From Oryzomonas japonica (GTDB taxonomy: Bacteria; Desulfobacterota; Desulfuromonadia; Geobacterales; Pseudopelobacteraceae): 64,000 nucleotides of DNA. Below, in pieces: positions 7,859-18,584 of the stretch (positions are counted from its first letter, which is position 1; each line of letters starts with the position of its first letter). The stretch lies in contig NZ_VZQZ01000001.1 of NCBI RefSeq assembly GCF_008802365.1, forward strand, positions 310,001 through 374,000. Direction: 5' to 3'. A program made the position numbers and the translations under genes. Below the pieces are notes generated by a model that had not been told where the DNA came from, did not search any database, and was given only the letters and a program-made list of their open reading frames with translations.

Positions 7859-9328
7859 ATGTCAAACGCACTAGGACTTGAAGTCAAAACGATCGTCGAG
7901 ACGCCGCCAGAAGAGGTGGAGCGGGTCAAAGAGTGGATCAATACGGATGAGTATAAAGAGAAGAACTTTGCCCGTCAGGCTCTGGTGATCAACCCGGCTC
8001 ACGCCTGTCAGCCGCTGGGCGCCCAGCTGGCAGCCCACGGCTTTGAAGGGACGCTCCCCTTTGTTCACGGCTCCCAGGGGTGCGCATCCTACTACCGCTC
8101 AACCCTCAACCGTCACTTCCGTGAGCCGGCTCCGGCCGTATCGGACGCCATGACCGAGGACGGCGCGGTGTTCGGCGGCCAGAACAACCTGCACGAGGGG
8201 CTGGAAAACGCCTATGCCATCTACAAGCCGAAGATGATTGCGGTCTTCACCTCCTGCATGCCCGAGGTCATCGGCGACGACCTGACCGCCTTCATCAAAA
8301 ACGCCAAGCAGAAGGGATTTGTGCCCAAGGAGATGCCGGTTCCCTACGCCAATACCCCCAGCTTCAGCGGTACCCATATCAACGGCTACGACTCCATGCT
8401 GCTCTCGATCCTGCAGAACCTGACCGAGGGGAAGCAGATTGAAGGACGCTGCACCGGCAAGCTCAACCTGATCCCCGGCTGCGACTTCAACACCGGCGAC
8501 TACCGGGAGTACAAACGCATCCTGGAGGCCTTCGGCATCCCCTATACCGTCCTGGCCGACATCTCCGACAGCTTCGATTCGCCTTGCGACGGCAATTACC
8601 ATCTCTACGCCGGGGGCACCAAGCTGGATGACGCCGCCGACTCCATCAACTGCAAGGCCACCATTGCCATCGGCTCCTACTCCACTGCCAAGACCTTCGG
8701 CTGGGTCAAGGACAACTTCTCCGGGAAGCATGCCTCCCTGCCGATGCCCATGGGGATCGAGAAGACCGACGCCTTTGTCATGAAGGTGGCCGAGTTGTTC
8801 GGCAAGGATGTGCCGGCCTCCCTGAAAAACGAGCGTGGCCGCGCCGTGGACGCCATCACCGACTCCCATCAGTACATCCACGGCAAGAAATTCGCCGTGT
8901 ACGGAGACCCGGACTATCTGATGGGCTACGTATCCTTCCTGCTGGAAGTGGGTGCCCGTCCGTACCACATCCTGTGCAGCAGGGGTAACAAGAAGGTTGA
9001 GAAGGATCTGCAGGCCCTGTTGGATAGCTCCCCGTTCGGCCAGGGGTGCAAGATCTACATGAACAAGGACCTGTGGCACCTGCGGAGCCTTTTGATGACC
9101 GATCCGGTGGATGGCATCATCGGCGATTCCCACGGCAAGTTCGCCGCCCGCGATGCAAAGGTTCCGCTGTTCCGTTTCGGTTTCCCGATCTTCGACCGGG
9201 TCAACAAGCATCGCTACCCGTTGATCGGCTACCAGGGCGCCATCAACATGATGACCGAGATCTGCAACAAGTTCATCGATATCAAGGATGAAACGTGCGA
9301 GGATCGTCAGTTCGAATTGATGCGGTAG
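7859..9328 (+). CDS. nifK: NifK, nitrogenase MoFe protein beta chain
   Basis: A 489-residue beta subunit of dinitrogenase. P-cluster ligands are in HACQPLGAQLA, HGSQGCASYYR and TSCMPEVIGDD. Together with NifD it forms the alpha2-beta2 MoFe protein. TAAGGAGAG is close to the ATG. The nifD-nifK gap is 79 bp. nifE, nifN and nifX are not in the window and must lie elsewhere if the pathway is complete. Confidence 0.97.
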   Translation: MSNALGLEVKTIVETPPEEVERVKEWINTDEYKEKNFARQALVINPAHACQPLGAQLAAHGFEGTLPFVHGSQGCASYYRSTLNRHFREPAPAVSDAMTEDGAVFGGQNNLHEGLENAYAIYKPKMIAVFTSCMPEVIGDDLTAFIKNAKQKGFVPKEMPVPYANTPSFSGTHINGYDSMLLSILQNLTEGKQIEGRCTGKLNLIPGCDFNTGDYREYKRILEAFGIPYTVLADISDSFDSPCDGNYHLYAGGTKLDDAADSINCKATIAIGSYSTAKTFGWVKDNFSGKHASLPMPMGIEKTDAFVMKVAELFGKDVPASLKNERGRAVDAITDSHQYIHGKKFAVYGDPDYLMGYVSFLLEVGARPYHILCSRGNKKVEKDLQALLDSSPFGQGCKIYMNKDLWHLRSLLMTDPVDGIIGDSHGKFAARDAKVPLFRFGFPIFDRVNKHRYPLIGYQGAINMMTEICNKFIDIKDETCEDRQFELMR

Positions 9329-9363
9329 GGTGGATGAAACCCATGCAGTACAGATAACAGAGG

Positions 9364-9390
9364 GAGGCGGCCATGGTGCCGCCTCTTTTC
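9364..9390 (+). terminator. Hairpin after nifK
   Basis: GAGGCGGC and GCCGCCTC form a perfect 8-bp stem around CATGGT, followed by TTTT. It would partly or fully stop the nifHDK transcript before the ArsC-like gene at 9471. Confidence 0.75.
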
Positions 9391-9470
9391 ATTTGCGAAC
9401 GGGAGAGCCGGGCAGGATGGTGGTTAACTGAGACCTGCTCAAAATGTAACCATACTAAGGGGAGGTGTCC

Positions 9471-9908
9471 ATGGCGCGGGTAATTTTCTACGAAAAACCG
9501 GGGTGCATAAACAACACGAAGCAGAAGGAGTTGCTGCGGGCTGCGGGGCATGAACTGGCAGAGCGCAGCATCCTTACCCATCCCTGGACCGCAGAGGAGC
9601 TTGTGGCGTTCTTCGGCGCCCTGCCGGTGCGGGAGTGGTTCAACCGGGCCGCACCGCGGGTGAAAAGCGGCGAGGTGGTCCCGGAGCAGATGGAGCCGGA
9701 CAGCGCCATCGCCGCCATGCTGGAGGAGCCGCTCCTCATCAAGCGCCCCCTGATGCAGTCGGGCGAACGGCGCATGGTCGGTTTTGATCAGGATGCCGTC
9801 CATGCATGGATCGGTCTCTGGCGGGAGGAGGCGCCCCGGGACAGGGTGGATCTGCAGCACTGTCCAAGGACCGGGACAGGAGAGAACTGCACCGAACCCT
9901 CCATATGA
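9471..9908 (+). CDS. Nitrogenase-associated protein, ArsC/Spx-like
   Basis: A 145-residue thioredoxin-fold protein of the ArsC/Spx type, matching the group annotated as nitrogenase-associated. The N-terminal FYEKPGCINNTKQ carries a single active-site-like cysteine with CxNN. The pattern RPLMQSGERRMVGFD is the ArsC-like RP segment. The start at 9471 has GGGGAGG six nt upstream; a GTG two codons earlier is possible. Function is not established; it is found beside nif genes in several diazotrophs. It lies downstream of the hairpin at 9364-9390, so its expression may be lower than nifK. Confidence 0.85.
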   Translation: MARVIFYEKPGCINNTKQKELLRAAGHELAERSILTHPWTAEELVAFFGALPVREWFNRAAPRVKSGEVVPEQMEPDSAIAAMLEEPLLIKRPLMQSGERRMVGFDQDAVHAWIGLWREEAPRDRVDLQHCPRTGTGENCTEPSI

Positions 9909-9958
9909 CGGTTTTGTTGCCGGTCCCCCGTTTGATCGGAAACAAGGCGGATCGTTGC

Positions 9959-10000
9959 AAAAAGCCGCACCTGCGCTCTTTCTCGCTGGTGCGGCTTTTT
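9959..10000. terminator. Bidirectional terminator between the nif region and katG
   Basis: AAAAAGCCGCACC (9959-9971) and GGTGCGGCTTTTT (9988-10000) are perfect complements, giving T-runs on both strands. It serves the ArsC-like gene from the left and katG from the right. Confidence 0.9.
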
Positions 10001-10034
10001 ACATCTCGGTTGGAAGCCTTGGAAGGCGCTTGTG

Positions 10035-12287
<2,253 letters not shown>

Positions 12288-12380
12288 CTATGAGCCGTTT
12301 GGCCTTCCTGGAGCCCGCTTATGTACCAGGCTCCGCCTTAAACATTATTGCCGATGCATGTTTTTAAGTATATTTACTAG

Positions 12381-12397
12381 ATAATAAAAATTACTAT
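12381..12397 (-). promoter_or_regulatory. Candidate Fur/PerR-family operator upstream of katG
   Basis: ATAATAA (12381-12387) and TTACTAT (12391-12397) form an imperfect inverted repeat, 6 of 7 positions, in a very AT-rich stretch 130 bp before katG. The half-sites share TTACTAT and AATAA with the perR operator at 12892-12921. AT-richness makes chance symmetry possible. Confidence 0.4.
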
Positions 12398-12432
12398 ATA
12401 TATGATAAAAAAATACCGACCTCTGGCGGCAG

Positions 12433-12867
12433 CTAGCCATCCAGACAGTTTTTGCAGATCCCATAGACCACCACACTCCGGTTGTCGATCCTGCCCCATT
12501 CTTTTACCGCTTCCGGGAGTGTTGCCTCGTCCATGGACGGCCATTGGAAGTCCATGATCGTGTTGCATCTGCTGCAGATCAGGTGGTGGTGGGGTGCGAG
12601 CGTCACCTCGAAGCGCCCCTGGCTCTCCACGGTTTCCACCTTGGTAATCATACCATGCCGTGTGAAGGTTGCCAGTGTCCGGTACACCGTATCCAGCGAC
12701 AGGGTGGGGATTTTTTTACGCAACCTCTGGTGGAGCGCTTCCACAGAGGGGTGGTCGGGTGACCGGGCCAGTTCGCTGAAAATCTCCAGTCGTTGATGGG
12801 TGAGCTTAAGGCCGGCTTCCCGGCAGGCATCCCCAAACCGCCGTAATTGCTCCTGCAAAGCGTCCAT
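12433..12867 (-). CDS. perR: Fur-family regulator, PerR-like
   Basis: A 144-residue ferric-uptake-type repressor. The N-terminal winged helix includes LTHQRLEIF and LSLDTVYRTL. The metal sites are the histidine-rich APHHHLICSRC and the two CxxC pairs, CSRC and CKNC, that bind structural zinc. The start is the ATG with AGAGGAC upstream; a longer frame would cross the promoter. Adjacent katG and the operator over its own promoter favour a peroxide sensor (PerR) over iron-sensing Fur, but the sensing residues cannot decide this from sequence alone. Confidence 0.88.
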   Translation of the reverse strand: MDALQEQLRRFGDACREAGLKLTHQRLEIFSELARSPDHPSVEALHQRLRKKIPTLSLDTVYRTLATFTRHGMITKVETVESQGRFEVTLAPHHHLICSRCNTIMDFQWPSMDEATLPEAVKEWGRIDNRSVVVYGICKNCLDG

Positions 12868-12891
12868 GGTCTGTCCTCTGATCCATGTTGA

Positions 12892-12941
12892 AGTTACTAT
12901 TACTATGTAAGAATAATAACTATTTGACACGGGCGTGTCAA
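12892..12941 (-). promoter_or_regulatory. perR promoter with overlapping inverted-repeat operator
   Basis: On the minus strand TTGACA (12936-12941) is 17 nt from TATTAT (12913-12918), a good sigma-70 promoter. An inverted repeat, AGTTACTATT (12892-12901) and AATAATAACT (12912-12921), matches in 9 of 10 positions and covers the -10 element and start point. This fits autorepression by the encoded Fur-family protein. A second perfect inverted repeat, TTGACAC-GGGC-GTGTCAA at 12924-12941, covers the -35. Confidence 0.65.
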
Positions 12942-13070
12942 GCAACGCGCGGGCGGCATGTGCCTGCCGCTGCCGATAAACCGCCATCACCCTCGCAGGG
13001 AGGCGGCACCATCGGCGCAATTTTAAGCGGCGCCCTGGTAAAGTGTGGCAGGGGTGGTTATAGTTACTCC

Positions 13071-14027
13071 ATGGAGCACACGGGCGAAATACGCGAGCCA
13101 TACGAGGAAGAATGGTCGGAGGTCACTCCCTGGCCGGCCGGGTCGTCGGCGATCATGCCTCCTTCCACGGGGCGGGTCCAGCTCTGGGCGCTGGTCCTGG
13201 ATGCCCGCTCCGTGCCGTGCCGTCTCGAACGCAGCGGGGGCGGCTTATGCCTGTCGGTGCCGGCCAGCCAGCTGGAGAGAGCCCGGGAAGAGCTGCGGCT
13301 CTTCGAGGAGAAAAACCGCGACTGGCCCCCGGCGGCTCCCCCAGCCCATCCCCTGGCCGAGAATACCCTGGCGACCCTCTCCATTCTGGTACTCCTGGCA
13401 ACCTTCCACAACCTGACTCAGTTTGAAGGCATGCTGCTCACCTTTTCCCAACCGGACTGGGTTGCGCTCGGCACCGCCCAGGCCGCCGAGATCAGGGGCG
13501 GTCAGTGGTGGCGGCTCGTGACCGCCCTGACGCTGCACGCCGACAGCCTGCACCTGATGAGCAACCTGGCCATCGGCGGCATTTTTGTCCTCTTCCTCTG
13601 TCGCGAACTCGGCTCCGGTCTGGCCTGGAGCCTGCTCCTGGGGGCCGGCATCCTCGGTAACCTTGCCAATGCCTACGTTCAGGCACCCGGTCATAGTTCG
13701 GTGGGGGCCTCCACCGCGGTATTCGGCGCTGTGGGCATTCTGGCGGCGCTCAGCCTGGTGCGGTACCGGCAGCAGTTGCAACGGCGCTGGCCGCTCCCCG
13801 TGGCGTCGGCCCTGGCCCTGTTGGCCCTGCTCGGCACAGAGGGGAAAAATACCGATCTGGGGGCGCACCTGTTCGGTTTTCTGTTCGGGACCTGTCTCGG
13901 CCTGCTGACGGAGTATCTGCTGGGAAGGTACGGCCGCCCCGGCCGCCTGATGAACGTCCTGCTGGCGCTGCTCAGCGCTGTCGTGGTCATTGCCGCCTGG
14001 TGGGCGGCGCTGGTGTTCGGGGAGTAG
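13071..14027 (+). CDS. Rhomboid family intramembrane serine protease
   Basis: A 318-residue membrane protein. About 100 N-terminal residues are soluble, then several hydrophobic helices follow. The catalytic serine lies in SVGASTAVFG (GxSxxxFG) and the histidine in LGAHLFGFLFG. The conserved HxxxN motif of the fold is in LHLMSNLAIGG. Rhomboids cut transmembrane segments of other proteins; the substrate is unknown. The ATG at 13071 is preferred because upstream sequence in the same frame runs through the perR operator region; its ribosome binding site is weak. Confidence 0.88.
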   Translation: MEHTGEIREPYEEEWSEVTPWPAGSSAIMPPSTGRVQLWALVLDARSVPCRLERSGGGLCLSVPASQLERAREELRLFEEKNRDWPPAAPPAHPLAENTLATLSILVLLATFHNLTQFEGMLLTFSQPDWVALGTAQAAEIRGGQWWRLVTALTLHADSLHLMSNLAIGGIFVLFLCRELGSGLAWSLLLGAGILGNLANAYVQAPGHSSVGASTAVFGAVGILAALSLVRYRQQLQRRWPLPVASALALLALLGTEGKNTDLGAHLFGFLFGTCLGLLTEYLLGRYGRPGRLMNVLLALLSAVVVIAAWWAALVFGE

Positions 14028-14212
14028 TGCGGAGAACTGTTCACCGCTCCATCTGGTAGGCTGCAAGCGGCTCGCCTGGGACCAAAATGGCAAACAAGAA
14101 TATAGCAATCTTAAAACAAATGCTATAATAAGCCAGAATGCCGGGTGCAGACGGATTTGGGATGGACGCGGTTCGAGAGGATACCCGTGCGTGGCGGGGA
14201 GGGAGGTTCTCC

Positions 14213-14530
14213 ATGAACGTGATTGTGGATCTGTGCATCATACCGATCGGAGTGGGCGTATCGTTATCGCCGTATGTGGCTGCCTGTGAAAAGGTCATTT
14301 CCCAGGCGGGCTTGAAGGGGGTGTTGCATGCGAACGGGACGAATATCGAAGGCGAATGGGATGCGGTGTTCGCGGCGGTCAAACGGTGCCATGAGGTCGT
14401 GCATGGCATGGGCGCCCCCCGGATCTCAACGACCATGAGGGTGGGGACGCGCACGGATCGTATCCAGACCATGGAAGACAAGGTGAAGAGCGTGCAGGGT
14501 AAACTGGGAGGGGCGGTTGAAGGCGTCTGA
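14213..14530 (+). CDS. MTH1187/YkoF-like thiamine-binding family protein
   Basis: A 105-residue protein of the MTH1187 family (DUF77), a ferredoxin-like fold whose members bind thiamine-like ligands. The N-terminal DLCIIPIGVGVSLSPYVA and the motif MRVGTRTDR near residue 80 are typical. GGGAGG lies 7 nt before the ATG. Its last codons overlap the start of the shikimate kinase gene by 14 nt, suggesting translational coupling. Confidence 0.85.
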   Translation: MNVIVDLCIIPIGVGVSLSPYVAACEKVISQAGLKGVLHANGTNIEGEWDAVFAAVKRCHEVVHGMGAPRISTTMRVGTRTDRIQTMEDKVKSVQGKLGGAVEGV

Positions 14531-15047
14531 CCGGCGGGGCGATGCCGCCAATATTGTGCTGATCGGCATGCCGGGGGCGGGCAAAAGTACGGTCGGCGTT
14601 ATCCTCGCCAAGCTGGCCTCGCTGGACTTCATCGACACCGACGTCCTTATCCAGAGTTGCGAGCGCCGCTCACTCCAGAGCATCATCGACTCCCAGGGGT
14701 ATCTGGCCCTGCGGGAGATCGAGGAACGCATCCTGCTTGGCCTGGAGTGCCGGGGGCACGTCATCGCCACGGGGGGGAGCGCGGTCTATAGCCGGCCCGC
14801 CATGGCGCACCTGGCCGAGAACGGGGTTGTCGTTTTCCTGGATGTTGACCTGGCTACCTTGGAGTCGCGGGCTCTGGACCTGGGGAGGCGAGGGATCGCG
14901 AAACACCCGGACCAGAACTTTGCCGAACTCTTCGAAGAACGCCACAGGCTCTACCTGGCGTGCGCCGACGTGGTGATCGACTGCCGCGGTCTTGGGCACG
15001 ACCAGGTCTGCACCGAGATCCTCGGCACGCTGCACGTGGCGGGCTAG
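14517..15047 (+). CDS. aroK: Shikimate kinase
   Basis: A 176-residue P-loop kinase that phosphorylates shikimate at the 3-hydroxyl in aromatic amino-acid synthesis. The Walker A motif GMPGAGKSTVG is near residue 17, the shikimate-binding DFIDTD near 39, and the Walker-B-like ATGGSAVY near 83. The start is probably the TTG at 14517, placed after GGGAGGGG and overlapping the upstream stop. No other aro gene is nearby, so this may be a second, non-clustered copy or an AroK-like kinase. Confidence 0.82.
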   Translation: MKASDRRGDAANIVLIGMPGAGKSTVGVILAKLASLDFIDTDVLIQSCERRSLQSIIDSQGYLALREIEERILLGLECRGHVIATGGSAVYSRPAMAHLAENGVVVFLDVDLATLESRALDLGRRGIAKHPDQNFAELFEERHRLYLACADVVIDCRGLGHDQVCTEILGTLHVAG

Positions 15048-15067
15048 GAGGTAAAGGAGAAATTTCC

Positions 15068-15595
15068 ATGCCTATTCTTCGCCAGATCGCCCAACTGGGC
15101 CAGCCGGTTCTCCGCCAGGAAACCGCCTGTGTCGGCAACCCGGCCGATCCGCTCATCCAGACCCTGATCGACGACATGCTGGCGACCATGGCCGAGGCCA
15201 ATGGCGTCGGTATCGCCGCCCCCCAGGTCTTCGAGCCGCTGCGCCTGTTCATCGTGGCCTCCCGTCCCAATCCCCGCTACCCCCAGGCCCCGGCAATGGC
15301 ACCCACCGCCATGCTCAATCCGGAGATCCTGTGGCGATCCGATGAGACCGAACAGGGGTGGGAGGGGTGCCTCAGCGTGCCCGGCATCCGCGGTCTGGTG
15401 CCGCGCAGCCTGCGCATCGGCGTGCGCTACCTGTCCCGCGGGGGCGGGGTATGCGAGGAGGAGTTGTCCGGCTTCATCGCCCGCGTCTTCCAGCATGAAC
15501 ATGATCACATCAGCGGCATGGTCTTCCTCGACCGGGTCGCAAGCAACCGTGACCTGATCAGCGAACGGGAGTACCTGCGGCTCGTCTCGGCCTGA
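15068..15595 (+). CDS. def: Peptide deformylase (first of two)
   Basis: A 175-residue metallohydrolase that removes the N-formyl group from new proteins. All three motifs are present: GVGIAAPQ near residue 44, WEGCLSVPG near 99 with the metal-binding cysteine, and QHEHDH near 141 with the two histidines and catalytic glutamate. AAGGAG precedes the ATG. A second deformylase is at 41376-41882, and the partial fmt gene, which supplies the formyl group, is at the right end of the window. Confidence 0.93.
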   Translation: MPILRQIAQLGQPVLRQETACVGNPADPLIQTLIDDMLATMAEANGVGIAAPQVFEPLRLFIVASRPNPRYPQAPAMAPTAMLNPEILWRSDETEQGWEGCLSVPGIRGLVPRSLRIGVRYLSRGGGVCEEELSGFIARVFQHEHDHISGMVFLDRVASNRDLISEREYLRLVSA

Positions 15596-15639
15596 AGCGG
15601 AGTTGCCATCGAATTCCAGTCCCAATTGAGGAGCATGAC

Positions 15640-16137
15640 ATGAAACACCATCCACGTATCGCGCTGGCAGGGCTGGCCCTCCTCCTGGCCATCTTCGGCC
15701 ACGACCCTGCCTCGGCCGCCCCCAATGCTGGCGAATACCGGCTTTCAAAGGGACAGACCGTGTACGTGCCGGTCTATTCCAATGTCTTCAGCGGGCCGAA
15801 AGCGCTGCCTTTCAGCCTGGCGACCATGCTGAGCATCCGGAATGTGGACCTGCACAACCAGATGAGGGTCACCGCCATAGAGTACTACGACACCGGCGGC
15901 AAGCTGCTCCGCTCACACCTCGCCAAGCCGTTGACGCTGCCGCCGTTGGGATCCACGTATGTCTACCTGGGAGAGCAGGATACGGCCGGCGGATTCGGGG
16001 CCAGTTTCGTCGTCCGCTGGGATGCCCTCAAGGTCATCAACACCCCCATCGTGGAGTGCGTCATGATCGGCGCCAGATCCGGGCAGGGGATCTCCTTTGT
16101 CAGTCCGGGGCAGGTGATTAAAGAGAACACGCGCTGA
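15640..16137 (+). CDS. DUF3124 exported protein
   Basis: A 165-residue protein with a clear signal peptide (residues 1 to about 26, ending ASA-A). The mature part matches the DUF3124 pattern, with YVPVYSNVFSG near the start and VECVMIGARSGQGISFVSPG near the end. Function is unknown; it is predicted to be periplasmic. GAGGAGCATGAC precedes the ATG. It sits between the deformylase and cobalamin genes without an obvious link to either. Confidence 0.75.
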   Translation: MKHHPRIALAGLALLLAIFGHDPASAAPNAGEYRLSKGQTVYVPVYSNVFSGPKALPFSLATMLSIRNVDLHNQMRVTAIEYYDTGGKLLRSHLAKPLTLPPLGSTYVYLGEQDTAGGFGASFVVRWDALKVINTPIVECVMIGARSGQGISFVSPGQVIKENTR

Positions 16138-16228
16138 CAGCGGGCAGTAAAGAGATGATTTTTACCGGCCGGGATGCTATAGTCCCTGCCCACAAGCAGG
16201 TTTGAATCCCATGCGGGGGACGCAGGCA

Positions 16229-17452
16229 ATGACACAGCAGAAGATCTATCTGGTGGGGGCGGGCATCACGGGCTGGGAGGGCTTCGGCTCCAAGGCGCTG
16301 GAGATTATCGCCAAATCCGAGGTGATGATCGGCCACGAACGGCACCTGGATTGCTTTCCCGATTTCGCCGGCGAAAAGATGCCCTTTGGCGAGCTTTCCG
16401 ACATCCTGGATTTTCTGAAAAAGACCGAAAAGCGCGTGGCCATACTGGCGTCGGGCGATCCCACCTTCTTCGGCGTATCCCGTTTCCTGCTGCGCAACCT
16501 GGCCAAGGAACGCATCGAGATTTTCCCCAATGTCACCAGCATGCAGTACGCCTTTGCCCGCATCAAGGAACCGTGGGACGACTCCATCTTCGTGTCGGTG
16601 CACGGCCGCGGCCTGCAACCGGCGGTGGACAAGATCGTGGCCGCTGAAAAGGCGTGCGTGCTGACCGACAAGAACAATACCCCGGCCGCCATTGCGGCCG
16701 AACTGATCGAGCGGGGCGCCGAGGGGTATGAGGCGTGGCTGTGCGAGGACCTGGGGCTGCCGGGAGAGAAGTTCACCAAAACCTCGGTGCGCGGCCTGCT
16801 GGAGTTGCCGTTGCAGCCTTCCGGCCTCAATATCCTGATCCTGATCCGGACCTATGCGCCGAATCTCACCCACTACCCCCTGATCGGCATCGACGACGAG
16901 GAGTTCCAGACCTCCAAGAAGCTGATCACCAAGCAGGAGGTGCGGGCCGTCACCCTGGCCAAACTCCAGTTGCAGGATGACCTGGTGCTGTGGGACGTGG
17001 GGGCCGGCAGCGGCTCCGTCTCCATCGAGGCGTCCAACCTGATGCCCAATGGCCGTATCTTTGCCGTGGAGCAGAATGCCCAGTGCCTGGCCTTTATCCG
17101 GGAGAACCTGAAAAAGTTTACGACCCGCAACGTGAAGCTGGTGGAAGGGGAAGCGCCGGATGCCCTGGACGAACTGCCGGACCCGGACCGGGTCTTCATC
17201 GGCGGCTCGGGGGGGCACCTGGAGGAGATCATCATTACGGTGGACAGCCGCCTCAAACCGGAGGGGGTGGTGGTGCTGAACGCCGTGACCCTGGATACCT
17301 TGACCAAGTCGGTTGAATTTCTGGAAGACCACGGCTTTACGACCGAGGCTGCCTGCGTCAATATCGCCAAGACCCGCAACCTGACCGAGTACAAGATGTT
17401 CGAGGCCCAGAACCCGGTCTACGTGATCACCGCCCGCAAGGGGAACGAATAA
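16229..17452 (+). CDS. cobL: Precorrin-6Y methylase, CbiE-CbiT fusion (CobL-type)
   Basis: A 407-residue cobalamin biosynthesis enzyme. The N-terminal half (about 1-205) is a CbiE-type tetrapyrrole methylase with YLVGAGITGWEGFG and ILASGDPTFFG. The C-terminal half is a CbiT-type methyltransferase/decarboxylase with the SAM motif WDVGAGSGSVSIEA near 255. Together they methylate C5 and C15 and decarboxylate the C12 acetate. Start codons at 16202, 16211 and 16229 are in frame; 16229 fits the family start best. It overlaps the next gene by one base (TAATG), a tight operon. Confidence 0.9.
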   Translation: MTQQKIYLVGAGITGWEGFGSKALEIIAKSEVMIGHERHLDCFPDFAGEKMPFGELSDILDFLKKTEKRVAILASGDPTFFGVSRFLLRNLAKERIEIFPNVTSMQYAFARIKEPWDDSIFVSVHGRGLQPAVDKIVAAEKACVLTDKNNTPAAIAAELIERGAEGYEAWLCEDLGLPGEKFTKTSVRGLLELPLQPSGLNILILIRTYAPNLTHYPLIGIDDEEFQTSKKLITKQEVRAVTLAKLQLQDDLVLWDVGAGSGSVSIEASNLMPNGRIFAVEQNAQCLAFIRENLKKFTTRNVKLVEGEAPDALDELPDPDRVFIGGSGGHLEEIIITVDSRLKPEGVVVLNAVTLDTLTKSVEFLEDHGFTTEAACVNIAKTRNLTEYKMFEAQNPVYVITARKGNE

Positions 17453-18159
17453 TGGCAACGATCTTTGCCGTCGGTGTCGGCCCCGGCGATCCCGAGTTGC
17501 TGACCCGCAAGGCCGAGCGCGTCCTGCGCCAGGCGGACGTGATCCTTGCGCCGGTATCCAATCCTTCCGAGGCCAGCGTCGCCCTGGCGACGATCCGCGG
17601 CTTTCTGGACGAAAGCCGCCAGGAGGTCATCGTCCACCCGTTTCCCATGACCTCGGACAAGGCCCGTTTGCTGCACGCCTGGCAGGAAGCGGCCGCCCTG
17701 ATCGCCGTCCGGGCCGAGGACGGCAAGGATGTGGCCTTCGTGACCATCGGCGACCCGCTCTTCTATTCCACCTTTATCTATCTGCAGCGTATCCTGCGGG
17801 AGATCTGCCCCCATATCCCCATCGAGATCGTCCCCGGCATCTCCAGTGTCAACGCCTCTGCGGCCGCGGCCGGCATACCGCTGGTGGAGGCCGATGAGAA
17901 GATGGCGGTCATCCCCGCCACCGCCGGCGTGGAGAAGATCGCCTTTGCCTTGGCGCGGTTCGAAACGGTCGTATTGCTCAAGGTCAAGCCGGTCTTCGGG
18001 GATATTCTGGAGCTTATCCGGCAGACGGGCCGCGAACGGAGCACGGTCTTCGTGGAACGGGTCGGGAGCGGCCGCCAGATGGTCCTGACCGATTTTGCCG
18101 AGATCGCCGCCCATGCGCCCGATTACCTGTCGCTGATGATCATCAGATGTTCCTGCTGA
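17452..18159 (+). CDS. cobI: Precorrin-2 C20-methyltransferase
   Basis: A 235-residue SAM-dependent tetrapyrrole methylase. The N-terminal FAVGVGPGDPELLTRKA and the later VTIGDPLFYSTF and VPGISSVNASAA are the family's SAM and substrate motifs. It converts precorrin-2 (or its cobalt form, then named CbiL) to the C20-methylated product. It is translationally coupled to the upstream cobL-type gene. Only these two corrinoid genes are in the window. Confidence 0.9.
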   Translation: MATIFAVGVGPGDPELLTRKAERVLRQADVILAPVSNPSEASVALATIRGFLDESRQEVIVHPFPMTSDKARLLHAWQEAAALIAVRAEDGKDVAFVTIGDPLFYSTFIYLQRILREICPHIPIEIVPGISSVNASAAAAGIPLVEADEKMAVIPATAGVEKIAFALARFETVVLLKVKPVFGDILELIRQTGRERSTVFVERVGSGRQMVLTDFAEIAAHAPDYLSLMIIRCSC

Positions 18160-18476
18160 AGCTTGCCGCCGCCAACCTCCTCATCATCGCCTGCGTACTG
18201 TTGGGCAGGCGCGTCCCGTCCCTGGGAGGACTGATCGCCGCCATGCCGCTCATCAGCCTGATCGTCCTGGTCTGGCTGGCCACGGACCGGCCGGGAGACG
18301 GAGCGCTCATCAACGGCTATCTTAAAGGGGTATTGTGGGGCCTGGTGCCCACCTGCGCCTTTTTTGCGGCGGCATACCTCTGTCTGCGGAAGGGGATGGG
18401 GCTGCCGGCGGCGTTGGGCATGGGGGGCGTCCTGTGGCTGGGAGGGGCGCTCGTACACCAATGGCTCTTGCGCTGA
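18147..18476 (+). CDS. DUF3147 small membrane protein
   Basis: A 109-residue protein of about four hydrophobic helices, matching the DUF3147 type (RRVPSLGGLIAAMPLISL). It overlaps the end of the precorrin-2 methylase gene by 13 nt and probably shares its transcript. Function is unknown. The transcript ends at the hairpin at 18494-18540. Confidence 0.75.
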   Translation: MFLLKLAAANLLIIACVLLGRRVPSLGGLIAAMPLISLIVLVWLATDRPGDGALINGYLKGVLWGLVPTCAFFAAAYLCLRKGMGLPAALGMGGVLWLGGALVHQWLLR

Positions 18477-18493
18477 GAATAGTGTAACGTCAG

Positions 18494-18540
18494 AAACAAC
18501 AACACCTTTCCGGTACTATTCGGAAAGGTGTTGTTGTTTT
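18494..18540. terminator. Bidirectional terminator
   Basis: A 19-bp perfect stem, beginning AAACAACAACACC at 18494 and closing with GGTGTTGTTGTTT, has an 8-nt loop and T-runs on both strands. It separates the convergent corrinoid operon and lipoprotein gene. Confidence 0.9.
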
Positions 18541-18584
18541 CAGGACATGGCCCACTAACCGGAGAAGTCCGGTAGAACAATGCG

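Noticed and set aside
9364-9390. Third ANTAR-type switch after nifK
   Set aside because: The hairpin has loop CATGGT and I find no competing A1/G4 hexaloop hairpin overlapping it.
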